A stretch of DNA of 16,493 nt. It comes from an uncultured Chlamydiae bacterium. GTDB lineage: Bacteria > Chlamydiota > Chlamydiia > Chlamydiales > CALBHK01. Location: assembly GCA_937894565.1 (NCBI GenBank), contig CALBHK010000170.1, positions 1-16,493 on the forward strand, in the 5' to 3' direction. Positions 1-7,505 of the stretch are shown here, piece by piece (position 1 is the first letter of the stretch; every line of letters begins with the position of its first letter). A program made the translations under genes and the position numbers. The notes below the pieces were generated by a model, which was not told the DNA's origin, did not search any database, and saw nothing but the letters and a program-made list of their open reading frames with translations.

Positions 1-3
1 TCT

Positions 4-100
4 GATAAGAACGATGGAAGAAGAAAAAGGTTCCTTCATTTCGATAACAGATAAAGATAATCTATCAATATTCTTTTAAATTTTTCCTATCGTTCTTATC
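4..100. repeat. 12-bp inverted repeat, intergenic
   Basis: GATAAGAACGAT at 4-15 recurs as its exact reverse complement at 89-100, with a 73-nt AT-rich spacer that shows no coding potential. The unit resembles the short GATAA-containing intergenic repeats seen elsewhere in this window (the ACAGGATAA units near 7320). It could be the stem of a large terminator-like fold or the edge of a dispersed repeat. No gene was found across it. Confidence 0.45.
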
Positions 101-120
101 GTTGAGTCTCATCCCCTTCT

Positions 121-166
121 CTTCTCTGCGCTTCCTCAGCGTACTTTGCGGCTCTGCGGTTAGCTT
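121..166. repeat. TCTGCG/TTTGCGG-type intergenic repeat motif
   Basis: This stretch has closely spaced TCTGCG, TTTGCGG and CTCTGCGG units, much more GC-rich than the DNA on either side. It reads as a degenerate tandem of one short motif rather than coding sequence. I remember similar motifs as dispersed intergenic repeats in several bacterial genomes, but copy number in this genome cannot be seen from one window. Confidence 0.3.
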
Positions 167-198
167 TTCTTCATCATTAGTTAGCTTGGGCAGTCTCT

Positions 199-399
199 TT
201 ATTCAAAATAGAGTCTTTCTACAGATCCTGTTTTTTGATTTACAATTTCAACGCGCACAGCTTCCCCCATTCCTGAGACAACAAATTCAAAAATAGGTTC
301 TTGCAAAGGATCTATTTGCCTCTGCTCAAATCTTCCACAGTCTGTGAGCCGCACCCATACAGGATCGTGATAAGCGGATAAATCAATTGTATGAACCAC
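199..399 (-). CDS. possible small conserved protein, 66 aa, GTG start
   Basis: I do not recognise this family. The frame starts with GTG at 399-397, preceded by a plausible AAAGG ribosome-binding site 7 nt upstream, and ends with TAA at 199. The product is soluble, mixed charged/hydrophobic and free of low complexity (DLSAYHDPVWVRLTDCGRFE near the start, FEFVVSGMGEAVRVEIVN in the middle), with predicted beta character. That looks more like a real protein than a random frame. It is divergent from the Rhs gene, sharing a ~80-nt promoter region. Whether it is related to the Rhs protein, for example as an immunity or accessory partner, cannot be judged from sequence alone. Confidence 0.4.
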   Translation of the reverse strand: MVHTIDLSAYHDPVWVRLTDCGRFEQRQIDPLQEPIFEFVVSGMGEAVRVEIVNQKTGSVERLYFE

Positions 400-425
400 T
401 TTTAACCTTTAAGTCCTTAACGTAG

Positions 426-454
426 TTGCCTATATACACTAAATTAGTTAGAAT
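426..454 (+). promoter_or_regulatory. sigma70/sigma66-type promoter of the Rhs gene
   Basis: A -35-like TTGCCT (426-431) and a -10-like TAGAAT (449-454) are separated by exactly 17 nt, 26 nt before the ATG at 481. The spacer contains the 11-nt palindrome ACTAAATTAGT (438-448), a possible operator. On the opposite strand, TATATA (431-436) could serve as a -10 for the small divergent gene, so the two promoters may overlap. Confidence 0.45.
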
Positions 455-480
455 ATAGTTTGCAATAACGGATTTAAATA

Positions 481-3400
481 ATGAGAAAAAAAATAATAAT
501 TCTTTTGTTCTTAACCGTTTTGGTCTGTTTTACCTCGCTCAAAGCTCATATCACACCCCTTCCTCCTTCTACAACAGCTTTTGGTGTCCATCCTATTATG
601 GGTTTTTATACAGAAACTGAGCAGGGAATTGAATTAAAAGGGCCTCTTGCTGTGCGGTTAACACATCAATTGGGAAAAAACTCCGAAGCGATTGAATTTG
701 GCGGCTGGCATTGGAAACCCCTTCAGTTAGAGGGCAAAGACCCGCGTGAAGAAAAAATGGGCTTAACTCTTCGTACAGATTTTGAATTCTCTCCCTCCAT
801 TAAAGTGATAGGCCCTACAGGAATAGTGTACGGCTCAGTGACCTTCCGCTCCTCTCCTAAGGGAGACCATTGGTCAGTCACCACCCATGATGGAAGACGC
901 TACGTGTATGATCTAGAAAAGGGTTTAATTGCTTCTGTTAAAAAGCCGGATGGCTCCTCTGTTGAATATGAATACGTTTCCCACCCCGTTACAGGACTTC
1001 CTTTGATTTCTAAAAAATCCAATCAAATGGGCACTTATATTGAAAATGTTTATTATCAATTAGGGGAAAATCAGATGGGGGACCATCTTGTTTTAATTGA
1101 TTCTCCCTATGATGCACGCATTGGAAAAGTAGCCCTACAAAAAGCTCCGGCAGCAAAAGATGGCTCTGCTGTGGTTGTCTCTCAATTTTATTATGGAGAG
1201 GACTATACGCTTGTAGTAGATGGAAATGGAGTGCCTACTTTATATGAATATGATCCCGAAACACTTAAAATGCGCACCATTACTTATGCAGAGAGTCAAT
1301 CCCTAATGAGATGGCTAAAGCCTGAATTGTCTGCTATTTTGAAAAAAGAGCACTATTTTTGGAAGGGAGATCTTTTATCCACCTATCTTTTAGAAGATGG
1401 CTCAGGGGCTATTCTTTTAGAGACAGCTTATCTTTACGATGATCAAAACCATCTTATTCAAGAGACTTTGAAGGGAAATTTATCAGGAGAGTCCCCAAAT
1501 AGTCATGAAAGCTATTCTAAATTTTATACTTATTCAAAAGAGGGGCACCATTTACTGGAAGAGTATGAGGACAATGGCAATGTAACACAATATGACTACA
1601 ACCTGCTGGGACAGTTAGCCCTTAAAAAAAAGGGCTCTTCTGGTTTATATAGACGCGAAGGGTTTATTTATGATGAAGATGGCATTTTGATCGAAACAAT
1701 TGTAGATGATGGCACAGGCGATGACATTCAAGAGTTAGTGCATGTTACACAGCGCCATATCAGCCGTATGACATTGACTGATCAGGGACATCTACGCGGT
1801 CTCCCCAGAATTGTAGAAGAGCTTCATTTGAATATGGAAACAGGTGAGCTTTTGAGCGGAAAAACGCTCATTCACATCTATAACGCTCAAGGCCAGTTGA
1901 TTCAAAGTGATCAGTGCGATGCCTTTGGTTCGTGCAGGCGGGTAGCTGAAGCGCAATATGATGGCAATGGACGGTTGCTATACACAAAAGGGGAAGAGGG
2001 AAAAGAGATCTTGCTCAGCTATGGAAGTGGGACAAAAAATGCGATTGACTTGCATAGTGGCATTGAAATTGTCACAGTATTTGATTATATGGGAAGGCCC
2101 TTTCAGCGCATTCATAGTGATTCCACGGGAAAAGTGTTGGTGAGCAGTGAAAGTTATGATCCGATGGGAAGAAAGGTTGCAGATCGTGATGAGACGGGTA
2201 ACAACACCTCTTATACTTTGGATGGGCTTGGGCGTATCACTTCAATCACGCAACCGGCGATTGTTAGCCCCCATGGAGAGAAAATTGTGCCCGTTAGTGA
2301 TCGCTTCTATAATGCTTTAGGCCATTTAGTTTTAAGCCGGGACGCTCAAGGAAATGAGACAAAATTTGCCTACAATGCAAGGGGAAAACCTATTTATATG
2401 CGCACCCCTAGCGGCATAGAGTCTTACTTTCAATATAATTTAGATGGGACGTTAAAAAAAGAAATCAGCAAAGGTCTTGAAAAGAGCTATCAAAGGGATG
2501 GATGGGGACGTCCTCTTGAGATCAATCTTTACGATAAAGGGGGATCCCTCCTTAGCAGTGAGAAAGCGAGCTATGATGTTTTTCATGAAGTGGCGAGAGT
2601 GCATGCATCTGGTGAGATGGATCTTTTAACTTATGATGCCACGGGTCGCTTGAGTGCATTGATAAGGGAAATGGACGGAACTTCTTGCGTTCAAAATTTT
2701 AGTTATGATGCTTTGGGAGAGATCCATGAAATAGTTGAATGGCTTTCTGCAGGCAAAGAAAAATTTAAACGCGTGCGCTATGAAAGGGATGATCGACAAA
2801 AGGTAATGGCTGCCCACATTGAGGGAAGTGGTGGTGAAAAATATGTGCTTTCAGCTGATCAAGAAGAAAATCCCACTCCCTATGCCTCTCAAATGGACGA
2901 GTTTGTTAAAGATGTTTTTGATCAAAATGTAAGACAGAGCACCTTTGCAGATCAGGAAGGGGAGTTGATGATTCAGACTAAAAATGCTTTAGGCCATCTT
3001 GTGAAAATAGAAAAGAGATCTCCTTTTGGTCATTTATACTTTGAGCAAGAGATGGTTCTGGACGCTGCTGGCAATAAATTGGAAGAGCGGCTAAAAACTC
3101 CCTATCGCACTTCAAAGACGCGTTGGGAATATGGCTTGCATGGAAAGGTAGAAAAGCTTGTGGAATTTGCCGATCAGGAAGCAGAGAGGATCACTTTATA
3201 TCATTATAACGATTTAGAACAGCTTGAAGCTATTATAAAGCCGGATGGAGTAGAGCTGCATCATGAGTATGATGAAAAGGGAAGGTTACAAAGACTTTTT
3301 GCTTCCGATCAATCCTTTTCCTATGCTTATTTTTATGATGAGGGAGATAGGGCTGTGCGCATTGAAGATGAGATCTATCAAAATACTACGCTGCGTGAAT

Positions 3401-5448
3401 ATACCCTTTTAGATAAGATTGTTTATGAAAAGTTGGGAAATGGCTTTACAATGCGCTATAAGTATGATGCGCAAGGCAGAAAGATAGAGACTGTTCTGCC
3501 CGATGAAAGTGCTATTCGCTACTCTTATGATTGTTCTTTCCTGCGGTTAATTGAACGTATTGGCAGTGATGCAGAAGTTTTATATAGTTATGCTTATGAT
3601 GCGTATAATGATAAGGGCTTGCCTCTTGTGCACACTCTGCCTTTTTCTATTGGAAAGGTCCATTATAACTATGATGCCAGAGGGCGTTTAATAGAGATTA
3701 CATCTCCTTTTTATTCCGAGATCATTCCCGAAAATGCCTACAACTCTAAGGGAAATATCGACTTTCTTTACACGCAGTATTTAGGTGTTAAAGAAAAAAG
3801 ACAATTTAGCTATGACGGACTTCATCAATTGATTGTAGAAGAGGGAAAAAATAAGATTCAATACGCTTACGATAGTTTTGGCAATAGGATGCGTAAAGGG
3901 GATGAGGCTTATCGTTTCAACGAAAAGCATCAAGTGGTCAAGATCAAGGATAAAACCTATGGATATGATGTGAACGGCAATCTTCTTTTTGAAGAAAAAG
4001 GGGAAGATCGCACCTATTATCATTACGATGCCTTAGGAAGGTTGCTTGGTGTAGAGAAGGAGCAAACCCTCTCTCTTTATCAATATGATGCTTTCAACCG
4101 CCGCCTTGCTAAACGAACAATGGAAAAAGAAAATGGGGCTTGGGTTTTAACCAAAATGCTTTATTTTATCTACGATGGGGATAAAGAGATTGGAAGCGTG
4201 GATGAAAATGGCAACTGGAACGAGCTGCGTATTTTAGGTCAGGGATTAGGAGCTGAGATTGGAGCGAGCATTGCAATAGAAAAAGAAGGAAAAACCTATA
4301 TTCCTTTGCATGACCATCAAGGATCTATTTGCGTGTTAATCGATTTAAGCACTGGAAAAGTTGAAGAGTATTATCAGTACACAGCGTATGGAGAAGAGAG
4401 TTTATATAATGCTGCGGGAGAAAAAATAGAAAAAGCTCTTTCTCCTTGGCGTTTTAGCAGCAAGCGCATCGATGAGGAGACCGGCTTTATTTACTTTGGA
4501 AAACGCTCTTACATTCCCTCTGAAGGACGGTGGACAACTCCTGATTTATTGGGATCTTTTGATAGTTTTAATCGCTACTGTTTCTTAAAAAACAACCCCT
4601 TAGTGCATACAGACCTCTATGGCCTCTTTTCAATCAGCTCTGTGATTAGGTCCTCTTTGCAGTTTTTAAAATCGGCTAAACAATTTTTTACAGATTTTCA
4701 AGATAGCTTTTTAGCTCCCTGGATGAGTGGAATGGATTTAAATTTGATTGATACGGAAATGAAACAGGTTGTGCAGTCTATTTATGGGGAAGCTTTTTAT
4801 GTTTTATCTGGGTTTGAAGATCACCCTTCTGTGATGGGCGTGCAGGGTAATGGGGAGATAAGCGATAAATTGCGTATCAGCTTTATTTGCGGCATGTTGA
4901 ACACAAAAGAGAACTTTGATTATGGAGTGAACCTCATCTCATCTACTCATAATAACAACGTCCACTTTGTCTACCGCGGCTCTGGAGGGTGGGGAGATGA
5001 TCTGGTGAATTGTTTCTTTTTAAAAATGGGCTATATTTCCAATGAAGCGGTAGCCCTCTCTGATATGTGGAAGAATTTGATAGACGAGATGGGAGGCACG
5101 CAGGGCGGAGGATTGATTATCCACTATGCTCATAGTATTGGAGGAGCTGAAACACTGGCTGCGGGGGGATTATTAACAGCAGAAGAGAAGAAGATGATCC
5201 GTGTGATTACAATGGGATCTCCTGTGTTGATTACAGATGAGGGCTTTCATAGCGTGGTGAACTATGTTGCAGTCAGGGACGTTATCCCCCTGTTCGATCC
5301 AGTGCGTTATATTCTCTCTTTAGCTTACGAAGATTATCATACAGAATTTATAGGACACTGGATGGGGCCGCCGGAACATTCTTTAAACGCATACTGGCTG
5401 TATATGGCAGAGCAGATGCAGGGCGAAATTGACCGAATCGCAGGATAG
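481..5448 (+). CDS. Rhs/YD-repeat protein with C-terminal hydrolase-like effector domain
   Basis: This 1655-residue protein begins with a Sec-type signal peptide (charged MRKK, then a hydrophobic run to about residue 20). Residues ~100-1330 carry many degenerate YD repeats of the YDALGRL type, which in the Rhs/Tc-toxin families build a beta-barrel cocoon around a C-terminal cargo. The Rhs-associated core lies at ~1338-1383, including YFGKRSYIPSEGRW and two aspartates, D1355 (PDLLG) and D1378 (TDLYGL), placed like the aspartyl autoprotease pair of Rhs cores. The final ~270 residues are unlike the repeats. They contain a nucleophile-elbow-like HYAHSIGG (S1552), acidic candidates D1600 (AVRDVIPLFDP) and D1606, and late histidines H1626/H1633, which fits a serine lipase/esterase alpha/beta fold. 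By memory this segment also resembles chlamydial DUF687 proteins. Secretion and toxicity are inferred, and the target is unknown. No immunity gene follows. The start is supported by the signal peptide and the upstream promoter. Confidence 0.9.
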   Translation: MRKKIIILLFLTVLVCFTSLKAHITPLPPSTTAFGVHPIMGFYTETEQGIELKGPLAVRLTHQLGKNSEAIEFGGWHWKPLQLEGKDPREEKMGLTLRTDFEFSPSIKVIGPTGIVYGSVTFRSSPKGDHWSVTTHDGRRYVYDLEKGLIASVKKPDGSSVEYEYVSHPVTGLPLISKKSNQMGTYIENVYYQLGENQMGDHLVLIDSPYDARIGKVALQKAPAAKDGSAVVVSQFYYGEDYTLVVDGNGVPTLYEYDPETLKMRTITYAESQSLMRWLKPELSAILKKEHYFWKGDLLSTYLLEDGSGAILLETAYLYDDQNHLIQETLKGNLSGESPNSHESYSKFYTYSKEGHHLLEEYEDNGNVTQYDYNLLGQLALKKKGSSGLYRREGFIYDEDGILIETIVDDGTGDDIQELVHVTQRHISRMTLTDQGHLRGLPRIVEELHLNMETGELLSGKTLIHIYNAQGQLIQSDQCDAFGSCRRVAEAQYDGNGRLLYTKGEEGKEILLSYGSGTKNAIDLHSGIEIVTVFDYMGRPFQRIHSDSTGKVLVSSESYDPMGRKVADRDETGNNTSYTLDGLGRITSITQPAIVSPHGEKIVPVSDRFYNALGHLVLSRDAQGNETKFAYNARGKPIYMRTPSGIESYFQYNLDGTLKKEISKGLEKSYQRDGWGRPLEINLYDKGGSLLSSEKASYDVFHEVARVHASGEMDLLTYDATGRLSALIREMDGTSCVQNFSYDALGEIHEIVEWLSAGKEKFKRVRYERDDRQKVMAAHIEGSGGEKYVLSADQEENPTPYASQMDEFVKDVFDQNVRQSTFADQEGELMIQTKNALGHLVKIEKRSPFGHLYFEQEMVLDAAGNKLEERLKTPYRTSKTRWEYGLHGKVEKLVEFADQEAERITLYHYNDLEQLEAIIKPDGVELHHEYDEKGRLQRLFASDQSFSYAYFYDEGDRAVRIEDEIYQNTTLREYTLLDKIVYEKLGNGFTMRYKYDAQGRKIETVLPDESAIRYSYDCSFLRLIERIGSDAEVLYSYAYDAYNDKGLPLVHTLPFSIGKVHYNYDARGRLIEITSPFYSEIIPENAYNSKGNIDFLYTQYLGVKEKRQFSYDGLHQLIVEEGKNKIQYAYDSFGNRMRKGDEAYRFNEKHQVVKIKDKTYGYDVNGNLLFEEKGEDRTYYHYDALGRLLGVEKEQTLSLYQYDAFNRRLAKRTMEKENGAWVLTKMLYFIYDGDKEIGSVDENGNWNELRILGQGLGAEIGASIAIEKEGKTYIPLHDHQGSICVLIDLSTGKVEEYYQYTAYGEESLYNAAGEKIEKALSPWRFSSKRIDEETGFIYFGKRSYIPSEGRWTTPDLLGSFDSFNRYCFLKNNPLVHTDLYGLFSISSVIRSSLQFLKSAKQFFTDFQDSFLAPWMSGMDLNLIDTEMKQVVQSIYGEAFYVLSGFEDHPSVMGVQGNGEISDKLRISFICGMLNTKENFDYGVNLISSTHNNNVHFVYRGSGGWGDDLVNCFFLKMGYISNEAVALSDMWKNLIDEMGGTQGGGLIIHYAHSIGGAETLAAGGLLTAEEKKMIRVITMGSPVLITDEGFHSVVNYVAVRDVIPLFDPVRYILSLAYEDYHTEFIGHWMGPPEHSLNAYWLYMAEQMQGEIDRIAG

Positions 5449-5482
5449 TTGCGTTGAATTTGTGGCTTTACGACTATTGATC

Positions 5483-6925
5483 TTATGGTGAAAAGGCCGA
5501 AAATTCTCCATCGGGAACAGGGTCTTGCATGCCGGGAAATGGCATTTTGGCATAGTTGGCAAAGAAGGCAAATTCTTTCTTCCACGCCAATGTGATAGGG
5601 CCCACACCCCCATGACGATTTTTAACGACATCCAGAATAGCGAGGCCCGGTTTATTGGTTTCATCATAATATTCAGGGCGAAAGAGCATAAAAATCTGAT
5701 CGGCATCTTGCTCGATGCTTCCGCTCTCTCTTAAGTCGCTCATCATGGGCCTGTGGCCTGTTCTTTCTTCCACTTTACGAGAAAGCTGGGAGAGGCAAAG
5801 AATGGGGATATCTAATTCACGCGCTAAATTTTTGAGCAATCTTGAAATTTCCGATACTTCAATTTGGCGGCTTTCTGTAGATCTATTGGTACCAGAGCCG
5901 CTAATGAGCTGCAAATAGTCGATCACTAAAAATTGGATGTTGTAGCTCTCTTTCATGCGACGGGCCCTGGCCCTTAGGTCAGTGATTTTTAATCCGGGCT
6001 GATCGTCGATGATCATGGTATATTGTTGCATTTCGTTCACTGCTCCGACCACACGTTGATACTCCATTCCATTAAGCGAGCCGCGCTTAATTTTTTCCGA
6101 TGCAATTTCAGCTTCAGAACAAATTAAACGGTGCACAAGCTGTTCTGCGCTCATTTCTAATGAAAAAATGCCGACGGGAAGCTTTTCTTTAAAACAGACG
6201 TTGCTGGCAATGTTGAGGGCAAGGGCGGTTTTTCCCATAGCAGGGCGGGCAGCTAAAATCATCAGGTTGGATTTTTCCATTCCATTAATTAAACGGTCCA
6301 GGTCACGGAAATGGGTGGGAATACCGGTCAAACCTTCGTCTTGATCCCCTTTTTCTAAGTACGTTTCCTGACGCTCTTGAAGCTCTTGTAAAAAAGATTT
6401 GCCATTCTCTTTTTTAAATCCCGATAAAATCTGATCAATTAAAACGCCTTTGGAATGGTTGGCTGTTTCTCCAATTTGATAAAAGAGCTGCTGAGCTTCA
6501 TCTAAACTTTCTAAAACATCTTCAGGATCTTCTAAAGCTGTTTTTTCGATGTTTTGCGAGGCGTGGATCATGCGCCTTAAAATAGATTTATTTTTGATGA
6601 GGCGGATGTACTCTTCAACGTAGGCGCTTGTGCCGGCATATTGCACTAAAGAGGCGATGTAGCCCGCGCCTCCTACAGATTTTAGCTTATCTTGTCTTTT
6701 GAGCTCTTCACAGACAAGGTGCAGATCAACGTTTTGGTCCTTTCTATAGGCTCCCTTCATGACATCAAATAGAGTTTTGTGCTCGTTATAGTAAAAGTCA
6801 GTTTCGTTTAAACCGTCGGCGGCAAGATTGAGGCCATTGATGCTGTTTAGCATGCATCCCAGGACCATCATCTCGCTCTCTTTAGAGTTGGGAGGTGTGC
6901 GTACTTTTGTTTTTTCTTCTGACAT
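5483..6925 (-). CDS. dnaB: replicative DNA helicase DnaB
   Basis: This is the hexameric 5'-3' helicase that unwinds DNA at the replication fork and recruits primase. The product is 480 aa, close to the usual ~470. The N-terminal primase-interaction domain spans ~15-120. The RecA-like motor follows with Walker A ARPAMGKT (226-233, K232), SLEM (255-258), Walker B-like FLVIDYLQL (332-340), and the C-terminal signature SDLRESGSIEQDADQI with RPEYYDE. I chose the ATG at 6925: AAGG lies just upstream, and homologues begin near this point. The in-frame TTG at 6955 would put a -10-like element inside the gene. The gene converges on the Rhs gene with 34 nt between stops and no obvious terminator. No intein or truncation is visible. 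Confidence 0.97.
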   Translation of the reverse strand: MSEEKTKVRTPPNSKESEMMVLGCMLNSINGLNLAADGLNETDFYYNEHKTLFDVMKGAYRKDQNVDLHLVCEELKRQDKLKSVGGAGYIASLVQYAGTSAYVEEYIRLIKNKSILRRMIHASQNIEKTALEDPEDVLESLDEAQQLFYQIGETANHSKGVLIDQILSGFKKENGKSFLQELQERQETYLEKGDQDEGLTGIPTHFRDLDRLINGMEKSNLMILAARPAMGKTALALNIASNVCFKEKLPVGIFSLEMSAEQLVHRLICSEAEIASEKIKRGSLNGMEYQRVVGAVNEMQQYTMIIDDQPGLKITDLRARARRMKESYNIQFLVIDYLQLISGSGTNRSTESRQIEVSEISRLLKNLARELDIPILCLSQLSRKVEERTGHRPMMSDLRESGSIEQDADQIFMLFRPEYYDETNKPGLAILDVVKNRHGGVGPITLAWKKEFAFFANYAKMPFPGMQDPVPDGEFSAFSP

Positions 6926-6944
6926 GGGTCGCCTTTTTTTAGGG

Positions 6945-6950
6945 AGTATA
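6945..6950 (-). promoter_or_regulatory. -10 element of dnaB
   Basis: Read on the minus strand this is TATACT, ending 20 nt before the dnaB ATG, so transcripts would have a very short leader. The -35 region 17-18 nt upstream is only a T-run, so the assignment rests on the -10 and its position. Confidence 0.3.
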
Positions 6951-6978
6951 CTCAAATAACAAGATAAAAAAAAGGAAG

Positions 6979-7007
6979 TTGTGCAAAAGCGAGACTTCGT
7001 ATATACT
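6979..7007 (+). promoter_or_regulatory. promoter-like sequence facing the rod RNA and tRNA-Ser(GCU)
   Basis: TTGTGC (6979-6984), a 17-nt spacer and TATACT (7002-7007) form a good -10 with a weak -35. Transcription would begin near 7013, at the base of the long inverted repeat, and would run through the candidate RNA into tRNA-Ser(GCU). The opposite strand shows no comparable promoter entering the region from the tRNA side. Confidence 0.35.
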
Positions 7008-7173
7008 CACGGCAGCTGAAAGTTAGACAGTTTGACAAGAAGGCGCCCTGAATTTAAGACAGGCTTGCCGATGGCGAAGCAGCTCAACTTTACCAAGTTG
7101 GGCGATACAGCCAGTCTTAAAGTCAGAGGCTGCCGACGCGGTCAAAATTCTAAGATTCAGCTGTTGTGAGTAT
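7003..7173 (+). ncRNA. candidate structured RNA, long rod-shaped fold, family unknown
   Basis: The ends pair as an 18-bp helix (7003-7020 with 7156-7173). The two non-Watson-Crick positions are G-U in the plus-strand RNA and would be A-C on the other strand, which favours plus orientation. Further in are UUAGA/UCUAA (7023-7027/7149-7153), UUUGAC/GUCAAA (7031-7036/7141-7146), GGC/GCC, GCC/GGC and CUGA/UCAG (7042-7051/7123-7134, with two bulges), UUUAAGAC/GUCUUAAA (7053-7060/7114-7121) and GGCU/AGCC. The tip carries two small hairpins, 7065-7077 and 7082-7103 (GCUCAACUU-UACC-AAGUUGGGC). There is no open frame. The size and rod shape recall 6S RNA, but I see no conserved primary sequence that proves it. 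A MITE-like palindrome is the alternative. tRNA-Ser begins 24 nt downstream with no terminator between. Confidence 0.4.
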
Positions 7174-7196
7174 CAATGTCAGAAGTAATCGCTTAT

Positions 7197-7283
7197 GGAA
7201 AGATGGCTGAGTGGCCGAAAGCACGTCCCTGCTAAGGACGCATACCCGTAAGGGTATCGAGGGTTCGAATCCCTCTCTTTCCG
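7197..7283 (+). tRNA. tRNA-Ser (anticodon GCU)
   Basis: Acceptor arm GGAAAGA (7197-7203) pairs with TCTTTCC (7276-7282), with G7283 as discriminator. The anticodon stem CGTCC/GGACG encloses loop CTGCTAA, giving GCT at 7231-7233, which reads AGU/AGC serine codons. A class II long variable arm ATACCC-GTAA-GGGTAT and the T-loop GTTCGAATC are intact. CCA is not encoded and must be added. It may share a transcript with the rod-shaped RNA just upstream. Confidence 0.97.
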
Positions 7284-7318
7284 TTTCTTAGATAGACAGG
7301 ATAAAAGAACAAAAGAAT

Positions 7319-7483
7319 AAGAAAACAGGATAACAGGATCCGGCTTCGCCGGGCAGGATAAAAACATCGGATAAGAAAAATAAAGTTTCATCCCTCTTTT
7401 TTTTAAAAAAAAAAGCAGCAATTATCCTTGTAAAGTATCTTTATCCTGCCCGGCGAAGCCGGATCCTGTTATCCTGTTTTCTT
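7319..7483. repeat. perfect 44-bp inverted repeat built from ACAGGAT units
   Basis: The left arm (7319-7362) and right arm (7440-7483) are exact reverse complements, with a 77-nt spacer. Each arm contains two ACAGGAT units and a small internal hairpin, CCGGC-TTC-GCCGG. Further ACAGGATAA/AACAAGATAA-like units lie outside the arms (7295-7304 and 7488-7520), the latter running into the 3' end of the permease gene. The spacer has an 8-T/10-A tract (7397-7414). Any RNA crossing it would form a very stable hairpin between tRNA-Ser and the converging ABC operon, so it may act as a bidirectional transcription barrier. It may also be a dispersed intergenic repeat. Confidence 0.85.
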
Positions 7484-7505
7484 CTATTCTTCTTTTTTAA
7501 TCTTG

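Noticed and set aside
6926..6955. TTG start of dnaB at 6955
   Set aside because: It would include the -10-like TATACT in the coding region and adds non-conserved residues. The ATG at 6925 has a ribosome-binding site.
7058..7085. SRP-RNA-like ACAGG...AGCAG arrangement in the rod RNA
   Set aside because: The spacing partly resembles SRP domain IV, but the apical loop is GAU rather than a GNAR-type tetraloop, and an extra hairpin follows where the SRP helix should close.
7179..7421. Minus-strand frame covering tRNA-Ser(GCU)
   Set aside because: It reads antisense through the tRNA and the inverted repeat. The protein-like segment RDSNPRYPYGYAS is the translated tRNA.
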